Positions 28,253 to 36,261 of a DNA stretch of 64,000 nt are shown here, in pieces. The DNA comes from Moraxella sp035181385 (GTDB lineage Bacteria; Pseudomonadota; Gammaproteobacteria; Pseudomonadales; Moraxellaceae). A program made the translations under genes and the position numbers. Each line of letters opens with the position of its first letter. The stretch's first letter is position 1. The DNA lies in NCBI RefSeq assembly GCF_035181385.1, contig NZ_JAXCJK010000001.1, positions 848,179 to 912,178 of the forward strand. Direction: 5' to 3'. The notes beneath the pieces are model-generated. The model saw nothing but the letters and a program-made list of their open reading frames with translations, did no database searches and was not told where the DNA came from.

Positions 28253-29122
28253 TCAATGTTCTGATATTTGAGAGATGAGTGATAGATAAACTATCGTCAA
28301 CATCATAAACACGAACGCCTGTAAAGTAATAACTAAAATATGGAATATTGCCCATGGCACTGATAGTGCCCACTGAATCCAAAATGGCATCAGGGCAATC
28401 AAAATAAAGATAAGCTCACCTGCATACATATTACCAAACAAACGAAGGCCTAGTGAAATTGGCTTTGCAACCAAAGTAACAATTTCAAGAACTAAGTTTA
28501 TAGGGATAAGTAATGCTTGTAGAACTGGATTTTTTACACTAAATGGATGTAGAGTAAATTCTGCGATAAAACCACCAATGCCTTTATATTTAAGACCAAA
28601 TCCAATGATTAGCATAAATACACCAAGTGCCATACCAAGTGTGATATTTGGATCTGTCGTTGGAACAATCTTGAAATAAACATGGTGTGGATCATGACCC
28701 ATTATCCCACCGACTTTTTGTGCAAGCACTGGGATCCAATCCACAGGGATTAAATCCAACAAGTTCATCAAGAATACCCAAACAAAAATTGTCAAGGATA
28801 GCGGCGCAATAAGTTTTGAAGGGCCGTTATAAGATTCACGCACACTATTGTCAACAAAGTCTACAATCATCTCAACGAAAGCTTGTAGCTTGCTTGGTAC
28901 ACCTGAAGTTGCCTTACGCGCCACCAACCAAAATAGTGCACAAAAAAAGATACCCAAGCCGATAGACCACAGCATTGAGTCCAAATGAATGGCCTTAAAG
29001 CCCATTTCTGCGGCTTCTGCGGCATCATGAGCCACCTTCCAACCATGTTCTGGGTGGTAACCAAAAGTCCAATTGGTTAAGTGGTGAGCAATATAACTTG
29101 AAGATGTCTGTTCGGCTGCCAT
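28253..29122 (-). CDS. atpB: ATP synthase F0 a subunit
   Basis: Stator channel subunit carrying protons to the c ring. Start ATG 29122 (MAAEQTSSSY), not the TTG 54 bp upstream. It has five to six hydrophobic segments; the essential arginine lies in SLGLRLFGNMYAGELIF, and NLLDLIPVDW is also typical. 289 residues. A 474-bp space upstream separates it from atpI. Confidence 0.97.
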   Translation of the reverse strand: MAAEQTSSSYIAHHLTNWTFGYHPEHGWKVAHDAAEAAEMGFKAIHLDSMLWSIGLGIFFCALFWLVARKATSGVPSKLQAFVEMIVDFVDNSVRESYNGPSKLIAPLSLTIFVWVFLMNLLDLIPVDWIPVLAQKVGGIMGHDPHHVYFKIVPTTDPNITLGMALGVFMLIIGFGLKYKGIGGFIAEFTLHPFSVKNPVLQALLIPINLVLEIVTLVAKPISLGLRLFGNMYAGELIFILIALMPFWIQWALSVPWAIFHILVITLQAFVFMMLTIVYLSLISQISEH

Positions 29123-29596
29123 AATAAGCTTCTTATTTTTTAAGTCAAACAAAAAGATTCGGTGGTAAACACCCAATCAGAACAAAAGTTCGTAATATAA
29201 ACATAGCAAACATCAAAGATGCTTAATGCCATTAAGCCATGCCTGTCTAAATTTAAGATACCATCTATAATTCCTATGATTCATTTTCTCTAATAAATCA
29301 ATGAATATAGAACTATTGCTATTGTCTTAGCAAATCAATAACAATGGTCGTATCAAAAAAAACTGCATTCATATCTAACTGACTATCTTACTTTACTCAA
29401 AGCCATATGTAAAGAGTAAATGTGAATTTTCTTACCGAAATTTTACAATTCAAGCCAATTTCACTCGTTTTATTAATAGAAATCAGCTTGAATTGTAAAA
29501 AATTAACGAATAATAATCTTGGGGCAAATCAGTGGATAATATGCTGGCTTTTTACAAAACCGTCAAAAGCAATGATTTATCCTGTATCGCCTGCCG
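29123..29596 (-). other. Long atpI-atpB spacer
   Basis: 474 bp inside the ATP synthase operon where other bacteria have tens of bases. I see no convincing gene; a plus-strand frame at 29422-29610 has no support. Its outstanding feature is the 15-bp inverted repeat listed separately. The rest is AT-rich and could hold a promoter for atpB. Confidence 0.6.
29441..29500. repeat. 15-bp perfect inverted repeat in the atpI-atpB spacer
   Basis: Arm TTTTACAATTCAAGC at 29441-29455 and its exact reverse complement at 29486-29500, 30 bp apart. There is no T run after it in either direction, so it is not a simple terminator. It could be an mRNA processing hairpin, a small insertion scar or a protein-binding site. 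Confidence 0.75.
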
Positions 29597-30001
29597 TCAG
29601 CGTATTTTAAGCACAACAAGCGAATGCGACAATTGCATAATCAGATAACCCAACACAACGACAGCAGCATTAATCGGCTTGGCATAAATAAAAATCATTG
29701 CAAAGCCTATCAAAGTGATGAGCCATTTAAGTACCTGCCCAAAATACATATTTAGCATGATTTGTTGGCGTAATTTTGCACCTGTTACACGATAAGCCAT
29801 CAGTGTAAAAGTGCTTTGAGCGATGAAATTTAATAACGCCCCAGTCGCCACGCTTTTGGTGATAAGACGATCAGTCATACCTACCATCGCCTCGCAGACA
29901 GCAACTACAGCCACCACAAACAGCAAGCATATCGCCTGTCGTTTCTGGGCATTACAGACCCGCTGCTTTTGATTACGCTTTGCTGGTTGGCTCATTTGCA
30001 T
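29597..30001 (-). CDS. atpI: ATP synthase subunit I
   Basis: Small membrane protein at the head of atp operons, thought to help c-ring assembly. 134 residues with four hydrophobic segments and a basic N-terminus (KRNQKQRVCNAQKRQ). Sequence is poorly conserved in this family; position and topology carry the call. Start ATG 30001 or ATG 29995 cannot be separated. Confidence 0.82.
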   Translation of the reverse strand: MQMSQPAKRNQKQRVCNAQKRQAICLLFVVAVVAVCEAMVGMTDRLITKSVATGALLNFIAQSTFTLMAYRVTGAKLRQQIMLNMYFGQVLKWLITLIGFAMIFIYAKPINAAVVVLGYLIMQLSHSLVVLKIR

Positions 30002-30343
30002 ATCATTCTTTTACTGCTCTTTTTTGACATTATTGTGAACTTTGATTAAAAAAATCAACAAAAGAATAAGTCAATTTAGCAAATCAAATACAAATTAAAA
30101 ATATGAATATATGAACAAAAACACACATAAAAACAGGCAAGTCTTTAAATTTTATATTCATAAATATTTGTATTATAAAAAGTTTTATCGATGATGGCAA
30201 TAGGAATCATACGCCATTTTAGCAAAAAATCCTTAAATATTTTAAATCCTTAAATCCTTAAATCCTTAAATATTTTTTGACTTAATATTTTTTGATAAAG
30301 AGCCTATCTTAAAATCACATCATCGGCTTTTATTAAATACTCA
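30002..30343. other. Intergenic region upstream of atpI with short tandem repeats
   Basis: 342 bp between the atp operon head and the 3' end of znuA (both minus). It should hold the atp promoter. I find no gene. It contains AAATCCTT once at 30227-30234 and then three times in tandem at 30244-30267, each block followed by AAATATTT, and another TTAATATTTTTTGA copy after it. Confidence 0.6.
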
Positions 30344-31225
30344 TTATGATTTTAACGGTGCCTTAATGCAGTTTTGAATATCAGCAACAAGAGACAACCA
30401 AGCATTCACAAAATCCTCGCCATCACTCATGTCTTCTTGACGAACAACCACATTGACATCACCCAATTTTTTCACAATACCCTCAGAAACCTTGCCTTGC
30501 GATGCGATGCACATATGGGCATTTGGGCGGGTCTTATTCAGGTGAATGATTTGCTTTACCTTGGGTGCCAAATGATGATCAGGTGTTAAGGCACCTGCAA
30601 AAGCAAGATTTGCAGACCTTTCAAGATATTGAAAAGCATCATGATAAGCCCAATAAGGTAAGGTTGTGTTATCTGATCGAACTTGAGCGACTGCTTCATC
30701 CATGCGTTTTTCAAAGTTTTTTGCATTTTGCTCATAGAGTGACTTTTTGTCAGGATTGGCATAAGAATGCACCACGCTAAGTGCACGCACAATGGCTTTG
30801 GCATTTTCAGGTTCAAGCCAAATATGCACATCAAAACTGCCTTGTTGTGCCAGACCATCAATATGACGCATAGGCAAACGCTCAAAAGCATTAAAATCAA
30901 ACAATGAAATCGCATTTGGTGCAGTAGCCAGCGAGTTCACCAAATTTTGCTCCAAAAGACCGCCAAACCAGACCACATAATCACTATCACCAATCAATTT
31001 TTTAGCACTTGGACTAAGCTCGCCATGATGCCCAACATCACCTGCACCGAGCAACACTTGAGCAGATTCATCACCTGCGGTAACGGCATTAGAAAGCAAT
31101 AATAAAGGGTAGTTGCTCACGGTAACCATGCCTGCATTTGCCATCATCGCACCCATCATTAATACAGATGCCATGCCCATTTTAATGACTTTACCACAAT
31201 CCCTAAAAGTAAATTTAAAATTCAT
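30344..31225 (-). CDS. znuA: Zinc ABC transporter periplasmic binding protein ZnuA
   Basis: Binds Zn2+ in the periplasm and hands it to ZnuBC. I prefer ATG 31225 (MNFKFTFRD) over 31267, which has no ribosome site. The signal peptide runs to about MANAG. Metal-site residues are visible as the His in GDVGHHGELSPSAKK, in DVHIWLEP, in YHDAFQYLE and an acidic one near the C-terminus. A long histidine-rich loop of other ZnuA proteins is absent. It is divergent from zur-znuC-znuB, as in Acinetobacter. Confidence 0.93.
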   Translation of the reverse strand: MNFKFTFRDCGKVIKMGMASVLMMGAMMANAGMVTVSNYPLLLLSNAVTAGDESAQVLLGAGDVGHHGELSPSAKKLIGDSDYVVWFGGLLEQNLVNSLATAPNAISLFDFNAFERLPMRHIDGLAQQGSFDVHIWLEPENAKAIVRALSVVHSYANPDKKSLYEQNAKNFEKRMDEAVAQVRSDNTTLPYWAYHDAFQYLERSANLAFAGALTPDHHLAPKVKQIIHLNKTRPNAHMCIASQGKVSEGIVKKLGDVNVVVRQEDMSDGEDFVNAWLSLVADIQNCIKAPLKS

Positions 31226-31361
31226 AAACCATTTCCAAAAGCACAACTTAAAAATAAAAAATAGCATTTTTTAATAAACCAAAAGAATACAAACCGCATC
31301 TTTGACTATCTAATTAGCTTCAACACCACTCAATAAATTAAAAAGCAAACATGGGTATTTT

Positions 31362-31384
31362 GCTACATTATAACATTTGTAACT
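31362..31384. promoter_or_regulatory. Candidate Zur box over the znuA promoter
   Basis: On the minus strand this reads CAAATGTTATAATGTAGC. AAATGTTATAAT matches the left half and centre of the gammaproteobacterial Zur consensus (GAAATGTTATANTATAACATTTC). The TATAAT inside it is also a -10 box for znuA, so bound Zur would block transcription. Confidence 0.5.
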
Positions 31385-31463
31385 TTAAAAATGTATTTTT
31401 TAATGCGGTGATTGATGATTTTTTTAAATACAAAAAAGTATTTTTCAATAGAGAAAAAGGGTC

Positions 31464-31488
31464 ATTATAAGGTATAATACATTTTGTC
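31464..31488. promoter_or_regulatory. Candidate Zur box over the zur-znuCB promoter
   Basis: Contains the dyad ATTATA-AGG-TATAAT. On the minus strand it starts AAAATGTATTATA, sharing AAATGT.TTATA-like bases with the site before znuA. The TATAAT at 31473-31478 is a plausible -10 for zur. Confidence 0.45.
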
Positions 31489-31557
31489 AGTATCATTTTT
31501 AATGATGCTTACTCACTAAATAATCATTCATCTGACCTAATTAAAAAACATACCACC

Positions 31558-32070
31558 ATGACAACAACCACACAAAACACCTGTGCTTGCGATCACCACC
31601 ACAATGTTCACCACCATGATGTCAAAAAACGCATTGACGAGGCTAGGGTTCATTGCCAGGCTCGTGGCATGCGTTTTACACCGTTGCGTGAAGAGGTATA
31701 TTCTTTGATTTTAACATCGGACAAACCCATAGGTGCATATGATTTAATCAGTGCTTTACAGTTATCACGCCAACAAAACGGTATCATCAACAAAAATATC
31801 GCACCACCTACCATCTATCGTTCACTTGATTTTTTATTGAGCGAAGGTTTGATTCATCAATTAAGCTCTTTAAACGCCTATGTGCCATGTTGCCACCCAC
31901 GCTCCAAGCACGCAGCCGCATTTTTGATTTGCAAATCTTGCCATGCAGTTGAAGAATGTAGCAATCTACCAGTTGATGGCATCATGAATTTTGCCAAAGA
32001 TGATGCAAAATTTAACATAGAATACACCATCATTGAATTAAAAGGCGTTTGTCGTGATTGCCAAGAATGA
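31558..32070 (+). CDS. zur: Zinc uptake regulator Zur (Fur family)
   Basis: Zn-dependent repressor of zinc import genes. Fur-type winged helix (RFTPLREEVYSLIL, APPTIYRSLDFLLSEGLIHQL) and metal-binding part with CKSC at the structural zinc site and CRDC at the C-terminus. The first 21 residues are unusual: Cys at 9 and 11 and six His between 13 and 20 (CACDHHHNVHHHD), an extra potential zinc ligand cluster. 170 residues. Its end overlaps znuC by 17 bp. Being divergent from znuA and joined to znuCB fits autoregulation by Zur. Confidence 0.94.
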   Translation: MTTTTQNTCACDHHHNVHHHDVKKRIDEARVHCQARGMRFTPLREEVYSLILTSDKPIGAYDLISALQLSRQQNGIINKNIAPPTIYRSLDFLLSEGLIHQLSSLNAYVPCCHPRSKHAAAFLICKSCHAVEECSNLPVDGIMNFAKDDAKFNIEYTIIELKGVCRDCQE

Positions 32071-32815
32071 ACCCATATTAAGCCTACATGATATCAATCA
32101 TCAAATCGGTGATACGGTCATTTTAAATGACATATCGCTGGATTTATATTTTGGTGAGATGGTAAGTCTTATTGGCCCAAATGGTGCAGGCAAATCCACC
32201 TTGGTTAAACTCATTTTAGGCCTATTAAAACCCACTTCTGGACAGATTCACACAAATGCTGTAACACTTGGCTATGTACCACAGCGTTTTAGCGTGCCTG
32301 AAATTTTACCGTTACGCGTTCAAGATTTGCTCAGCCAAACAAACTCAAAGCGACTAACCTTTGAACAAAAGGCGTTCATTCTAGATAGTCTATCCATCAA
32401 GCCACTTGCTCACAAACAAATGGCATATCTATCAGGTGGAGAGACTCAGCGTGTACTACTGGCCAGAGCATTACTAGATAAGCCAGACCTTTTAATTTTA
32501 GATGAACCGATGCAAGGGCTTGATCCAGACACTGAAAGCTGGCTGTACCATTTTATTGATGAGCTGCCTGATTTTTTGGCATGTACAATGCTGGTTGTAT
32601 CGCATGATTTGCATTGGGTAATGAAGGGCTCAAAACGGGTCATCTGCCTAAACAAACATATCTGCTGCCAAGGCGTGCCAAGCGAGATTGCTCATACCCC
32701 TGAATTTAGTCGCCTGTTTGGTCATTTTCAGCCTTACATACATCATCACGACCATTGCCAGCATACTGACAATTGCCATCATGGCCATGACTACATATAC
32801 AGGAATACACGATGA
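32054..32815 (+). CDS. znuC: Zinc ABC transporter ATPase ZnuC
   Basis: ATPase of the ZnuABC importer. Walker A GPNGAGKST at residues 41-49, signature LSGGE at 126-130, Walker B LLILDEP at 146-152, switch His in VVSHDLHWV. The start is GTG 32054 inside the end of zur, the only in-frame start before the ABC fold. Residues 230-245 (HHHDHCQHTDNCHHGH) hold eight His and two Cys, an added C-terminal metal-binding tail. The stop overlaps the znuB ATG by 4 bp. Confidence 0.95.
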   Translation: MIAKNEPILSLHDINHQIGDTVILNDISLDLYFGEMVSLIGPNGAGKSTLVKLILGLLKPTSGQIHTNAVTLGYVPQRFSVPEILPLRVQDLLSQTNSKRLTFEQKAFILDSLSIKPLAHKQMAYLSGGETQRVLLARALLDKPDLLILDEPMQGLDPDTESWLYHFIDELPDFLACTMLVVSHDLHWVMKGSKRVICLNKHICCQGVPSEIAHTPEFSRLFGHFQPYIHHHDHCQHTDNCHHGHDYIYRNTR

Positions 32816-33612
32816 ATGAATGGTTGCCAATCATTGCCCCTGCATGGATAGCAGGCTCACTGCTTGCATTATTGTCCGCACCACTTGGTTGCTTGGTACT
32901 GTGGCGACGCATGGCATTTTTTGCTGATACTTTGGCACATGGTGCATTGCTTGGCGTAGCTCTTGCAGTTTGGCTCAATCTACCTACTGATATTGGCATC
33001 GGTCTGGTGAGTGTGTTGGTCGTCATCACTCTTATTTTTATGAACAATAAAAAACTGCCCAACGATGCCACGCTGTCCATTACAGCTGCTACTTTATTAT
33101 GCCTTGGGCTACTCACACTAACTCAGCTTACTCAACAGCAAGCAAATGTGTTGGGTTTTTTGTTTGGCAGTCTGCTAGATATGGACTGGGGTGATTTACC
33201 TAGACTGGCAGCGTTGGTAGCAGCAGGTGGGGTGTTTTTGGTTTGGATTTGGGACAAACAAGTCAAACTTGCTACATCGGAAGCCTTGGCACGCATTTCA
33301 GGCATCAACCCCTTACAGCAGCGGATTTTTTTTATGGGTTTATTGGCGGGATTTTGTGCCGTTGCCTTGCAGGCCGTTGGTAGCCTACTGATCAGTGGAC
33401 TACTTATCCTACCCGCTCTAAGTGCTCGCCTGCTTGCGGTATCACCTAGGCAGATGGTTGCCATCGCCATGATTTTGGGGCAAGTTGGCATAACAGTAGG
33501 CGTTTGGGGAAGTGTTTGGCTTGATGTACAAACGGGACTTGCCATTGTAATGACCTTAGCCTTGGTCTTTTTTACCTTATTTGGCTTTCATAAATTGAGC
33601 AAAAAAGATTAA
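32812..33612 (+). CDS. znuB: Zinc ABC transporter permease ZnuB
   Basis: Membrane permease of the ABC-3 family. 266 residues with about eight hydrophobic segments, GCLVLWRRMAFFADTLAHGALLG (in segments) and the late motif GSLLISGLLILPALSARLL that binds the ATPase side. It starts by ATGA overlap with znuC, forming zur-znuC-znuB. Confidence 0.95.
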   Translation: MNEWLPIIAPAWIAGSLLALLSAPLGCLVLWRRMAFFADTLAHGALLGVALAVWLNLPTDIGIGLVSVLVVITLIFMNNKKLPNDATLSITAATLLCLGLLTLTQLTQQQANVLGFLFGSLLDMDWGDLPRLAALVAAGGVFLVWIWDKQVKLATSEALARISGINPLQQRIFFMGLLAGFCAVALQAVGSLLISGLLILPALSARLLAVSPRQMVAIAMILGQVGITVGVWGSVWLDVQTGLAIVMTLALVFFTLFGFHKLSKKD

Positions 33613-33619
33613 CTTAAAA

Positions 33620-34450
33620 ATGGCTGATCAGTCAAAAAGTGATTCACCAAAAACCATGAACCTGACTCACACCCAAGATACCTTTAAAATTGCTCAAATC
33701 AGCGACTTACATTTATCAAATCCAAAAAGTTTTGATGATTTTTTACAAGTGCTAGACTTGGCATTATCGCATTCACCAAACCTACTGATTTTAACAGGTG
33801 ATTTGGTGAACGATGGAAAAAAACATGGCTATGATTGGTTGTTTGACACCCTTGACAAGACACGCATTCCTTATTTGTGCATGGCAGGCAATCATGATGT
33901 AGCGCACGAAATTGGGCATCACCTACCCTTTCATGAACGAACTTTCTTACCCATAGACCCAGATTTACGATTGCCCAATCATCAACGCCTAATCATACAA
34001 ATGCCTAGTACAACTTGGCAAATTTTGACATTAAATTCTGCAATCAGCGGGCAAATTCACGGCAAGATTTCGGCAGACAGCTTGCAATTTTTAAGACATC
34101 ATTTATCAAATGATTTATTGAAAAATTTGCCCACCATCATCGCCCTACACCATCACCCCCGCTCTGTTGGTTCAGCATGGATTGATGAGCATATGCTAAT
34201 CAATTACAATGAATTTTGGCAAACGCTTGCAGGTTTTGATAATATTAAGGCCATATTATGCGGTCATGTACACCAAGCACACACCATTCATTTTCAAGGC
34301 AAAACACTCCTAACCTGCCCTGCAACAAGTCGACAATTTGCCCCCCATCAAGATGATTTTGCCATTGACCATGTTTCTTCAGGATTTCGACTGATACAAA
34401 TTTGCAACAAAAAAACGCTAGCAACTTGGGTAAAAAGAACCCAAAATTAA
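33620..34450 (+). CDS. cpdA: CpdA-like metallophosphoesterase (probable 3',5'-cAMP phosphodiesterase)
   Basis: Class III phosphodiesterase fold with all five metal motifs: D-L-H in ISDLHLS, GDLVNDG, GNHD, HHHP and GHVH. Length 276 fits CpdA, which hydrolyses cAMP. Other calcineurin-type phosphatases share the motifs, so the substrate is inferred. Start MADQSKSD at 33620, eight bases after znuB; the ATG at 33656 (MNLTHTQD) is an alternative. Position suggests it may be transcribed with the znu genes. Confidence 0.8.
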   Translation: MADQSKSDSPKTMNLTHTQDTFKIAQISDLHLSNPKSFDDFLQVLDLALSHSPNLLILTGDLVNDGKKHGYDWLFDTLDKTRIPYLCMAGNHDVAHEIGHHLPFHERTFLPIDPDLRLPNHQRLIIQMPSTTWQILTLNSAISGQIHGKISADSLQFLRHHLSNDLLKNLPTIIALHHHPRSVGSAWIDEHMLINYNEFWQTLAGFDNIKAILCGHVHQAHTIHFQGKTLLTCPATSRQFAPHQDDFAIDHVSSGFRLIQICNKKTLATWVKRTQN

Positions 34451-34559
34451 CAACCAACTCATCAAAAATCAACTAAAAAATTGTAAACACACGCAATAAT
34501 TGCCTAAAATGCTTGTAAAAGTCAACATATTTTGGCAAACTATGAAAATTTTTAAACTC

Positions 34560-34594
34560 GATGCCCAAGCTCCATCAATTGAGCATCTTTTTTT
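34560..34594 (+). terminator. Terminator-like hairpin upstream of dksA
   Basis: Arms GATGCCCAA / TTGAGCATC with one mismatch, ten-nt loop, then seven T residues. It ends the upstream transcript (cpdA) or attenuates a dksA transcript; it lies 115 bp before the dksA ATG. Confidence 0.65.
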
Positions 34595-34598
34595 ACAA

Positions 34599-34642
34599 AT
34601 CACCAAATCTTTAATTTGTATTTTGTCTTAATGTTTGGTGAT
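34599..34642. repeat. 9-bp inverted repeat at the dksA promoter
   Basis: ATCACCAAA at 34599-34607 and TTTGGTGAT at 34634-34642, 26 bp apart. It overlaps a possible promoter TTGTAT, 17 bp, TGATAC. Could be an operator or chance. Confidence 0.45.
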
Positions 34643-34708
34643 ACTGTTAATTGTATCATCATCACCCAAGTCGCCGTTTATGGTGCATTTTCAAGGATAA
34701 ATCAGCAC

Positions 34709-35122
34709 ATGACCACTCAGACTTTCTTGCCTTATGAGCCAGCCAAAGATGAAGAGTATATGTCAGAGCAACAGCTGGCACATTTCCGTGCTCTGTTACT
34801 TGCATGGAAAGAAGAGCTTGTGTCAGAAGCAGAACGCACCAAAGATTACATTAACGAAGAGACAGGTGCCATGGCAGACATCAACGATCGTGCCACTCAA
34901 GAAGAGGAATTTGCATTGGCACTGCGTACACGAGACCGTGAACGCAAATTGATTCGCAAAATTGACAAATCCATCGCTGAAATCGAAACAGGTGATTATG
35001 GCTACTGCGAAACTTGCGGTACAGAAATTGGGTTAAAACGCTTAGAGGCTCGTCTAACCGCCACACAATGCATTGACTGCAAAACACTTTCTGAAATGAA
35101 AGAAAAGCAGAACTTGGGCTAA
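34709..35122 (+). CDS. dksA: RNA polymerase-binding transcription factor DksA
   Basis: Cofactor of ppGpp in the stringent response, entering the RNA polymerase secondary channel. Start ATG 34709 (MTTQTFLPYEP), preceded by AAGGA; the frame upstream is open but unlike the family. Coiled-coil tip ADINDRATQEEEFAL and C4 zinc finger CETCG...CIDC near the C-terminus. 137 residues. The TAA overlaps the gluQ ATG by one base, the classic dksA-gluQ pair. Confidence 0.96.
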   Translation: MTTQTFLPYEPAKDEEYMSEQQLAHFRALLLAWKEELVSEAERTKDYINEETGAMADINDRATQEEEFALALRTRDRERKLIRKIDKSIAEIETGDYGYCETCGTEIGLKRLEARLTATQCIDCKTLSEMKEKQNLG

Positions 35123-36150
35123 TGACGGATAAAACAACAAGCCCTCGCCCTGTTATTGGGCGATTTGCACCATCGCCAACAGGACACCTACACTTAGGCT
35201 CGCTCACAACTGCTGTGGCGAGTTTTTGTCACATCAAGTCGCTTGGTGGTCGCTGGTTGGTTCGTATGGAAGATGTGGATTTTGAACGCTGCAAGCCAAA
35301 ATATAGCACATCTATCTTGCAAGATTTGGAAAGTCTAGGGCTATATTGGGACGATGAGGTCATTTTTCAGTCAGACAGACTGGCAATCTATGATGACTTT
35401 ATTGAAACCATCAAGCCTTTGACTTATGCCTGCCGATGCTCACGCAAACAAATTAGCCAATATTTTGGCGATCACCCAAAAAGCAAAGTAGCGCCAGTGA
35501 TTTTTAGTGATGTACTAAGACAAATGAATGCTGTTGAGGGCTTAAATACACCCCCAATTTACCCCAGATTGTGCTTGCACAGTCATCATAAAAGACAGCA
35601 TTTGGACAGTAAAATTCGCCTAAGCCTGCCTGATGTACTGAGCGGATTTTATGATGGCATTCAAGGTGTCATTTGGGACAATCCCGCCAAAAGCCTAGGA
35701 GATGTTGTCATCAAACGCCAAAATGATATGGTCAATTACATCTTTGCGTGTGCTATTGATGATGGATTACAAAACATCAGTCATATCATGCGTGGACTTG
35801 ATATCATGCCAATGACCACAGCCCAGCTCACCATCAATCATGCTGCACACCTACCTATTGCCGATTACTTTTATCACCTACCGCTACTGCATAATCAGAA
35901 TGGACAAAAACTCTCCAAACAAAACCTTGCTAAGCCCATCAAACAATCCTGCCCAAACAACCTACTTATTCACGCCCTGACCTTATTAAAACAGCCCATC
36001 GCCGATGACATGGCAGATGGTACAGTTGGTGAAATTTTAGATTTCGCCATCAAGCATTGGGACAATCAACCCCTCACCCACCAGCATAGTCTTGGGACAA
36101 TCAATGATTCACGCCAAGATACAATAACACCTGACTTAAACAACTTTTAA
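35122..36150 (+). CDS. gluQ: Glutamyl-Q tRNA(Asp) synthetase
   Basis: Attaches glutamate to queuosine of tRNA-Asp. Truncated GluRS: HIGH-type motif PSPTGHLHLGS at residues about 14-24, zinc-site cysteines in YACRCSRKQI, KMSKS-type KLSKQN, and no anticodon-binding domain. 342 residues, about 35 longer than the Escherichia coli protein, with a low-complexity C-terminus. Coupled to dksA by TAATG. Confidence 0.94.
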   Translation: MTDKTTSPRPVIGRFAPSPTGHLHLGSLTTAVASFCHIKSLGGRWLVRMEDVDFERCKPKYSTSILQDLESLGLYWDDEVIFQSDRLAIYDDFIETIKPLTYACRCSRKQISQYFGDHPKSKVAPVIFSDVLRQMNAVEGLNTPPIYPRLCLHSHHKRQHLDSKIRLSLPDVLSGFYDGIQGVIWDNPAKSLGDVVIKRQNDMVNYIFACAIDDGLQNISHIMRGLDIMPMTTAQLTINHAAHLPIADYFYHLPLLHNQNGQKLSKQNLAKPIKQSCPNNLLIHALTLLKQPIADDMADGTVGEILDFAIKHWDNQPLTHQHSLGTINDSRQDTITPDLNNF

Positions 36151-36190
36151 TACCAAAAATTTTAATCCCAAAAAAAACTTGATATCGAAC

Positions 36191-36218
36191 AAAAAACCGC
36201 CTAACTTAGCGGTTTTTT
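36191..36218. terminator. Bidirectional terminator between gluQ and ftsW
   Basis: AAAAAACCGC, loop CTAACTTA, GCGGTTTTTT: ten-bp perfect stem with T runs on both strands. Confidence 0.9.
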
Positions 36219-36261
36219 ATGGCAATGATAATAATGGCAAGATAGTATTACAGTTTAACAA

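Noticed and set aside
29422..29610. 62-codon plus-strand frame in the atpI-atpB spacer
   Set aside because: No ribosome site, no recognisable domain, and it runs across the inverted repeat into atpI antisense; it is probably chance.
30295..30340. Terminator after znuA
   Set aside because: A short AAAGCC / GGCT pairing exists but no T run follows on the minus strand.
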